Source of the DNA: Candidatus Schekmanbacteria bacterium
GTDB taxonomy: Bacteria; Schekmanbacteria; GWA2-38-11; J061
Direction: 5' to 3'
DNA length: 17,202 bases
Assembly: GCA_003695725.1 (NCBI GenBank)
Contig: RFHX01000302.1
Location: forward strand, 1 to 17,202
Made by a program: the position numbers and the translations under genes. The notes under the pieces are model-generated. The model was not told where the DNA came from and did no database searches. It worked only from the letters and a program-made list of their open reading frames with translations. Below are positions 17,161-17,202 of this stretch, piece after piece. Position 1 is the stretch's first letter. The number at the start of each line of letters is the position of its first letter.

Positions 17161-17202
17161 TGATTAAAAATGTTTAAGATTTTTAATACATAACTTTTAA
17201 TA

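Overview
This AT-rich window carries tightly packed genes with clear Shine-Dalgarno sites and sigma70-like promoters, so it is bacterial chromosome. The flavour (FnIII-type secreted protein tail, FmdB zinc ribbon, membrane GAF-GGDEF protein, DUF89 protein, Mg-chelatase-type metal chelatase) suggests a free-living, probably anaerobic and uncultivated lineage. I cannot name the phylum. No tRNA, rRNA, CRISPR array, transposase or phage gene was seen.

Layout. At 1-288 is the 3' end of a plus-strand FnIII-like protein, then a 134-bp convergent gap. At 423-1636 (minus) lies a two-gene unit, ilvE then fmdB, with its own promoter. The core of the window is a minus-strand run of seven genes from 13125 down to 1782: marR, a BchH-type chelatase large subunit, a BchI-type AAA+ ATPase, a fused BchI-BchD (AAA+ plus VWA) protein, a second BchI-type ATPase with an altered Walker B motif, a histidine-rich truncated P1B-ATPase-like membrane protein, and a full P1B metal ATPase. 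Gaps between them run from an 8-nt overlap to 61 nt, so they look like one operon of about 11.3 kb. Divergent from marR is a membrane GAF-GGDEF diguanylate cyclase, followed by a DUF89 protein. Converging on these from the right is a minus-strand pair: a multi-pass membrane protein and a SAM-dependent methyltransferase.

How the genes may work together (inference). The large subunit has the BchH-specific N-terminal DUF3479-like domain and a full CobN/BchH body, and is encoded with all its AAA+ and VWA partners, so the operon should encode a complete tetrapyrrole metal chelatase. No other tetrapyrrole, cobalamin or photosynthesis gene is present in the window, so the porphyrin and the metal (Mg, Co or another) are open. 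Linkage to a His-rich membrane protein and a P1B metal pump suggests that metal insertion is coupled to metal sensing, buffering or efflux. The MarR protein probably controls the operon: a perfect 22-bp palindrome covers the predicted -10 and start-site region of its promoter.

The most unusual points are the BchI paralog with Asp-Asn in place of Asp-Glu in Walker B, the His-rich protein that is a paralog of its neighbour's first four membrane helices but lacks any catalytic domain, and the isolated BchH-type chelatase operon itself.
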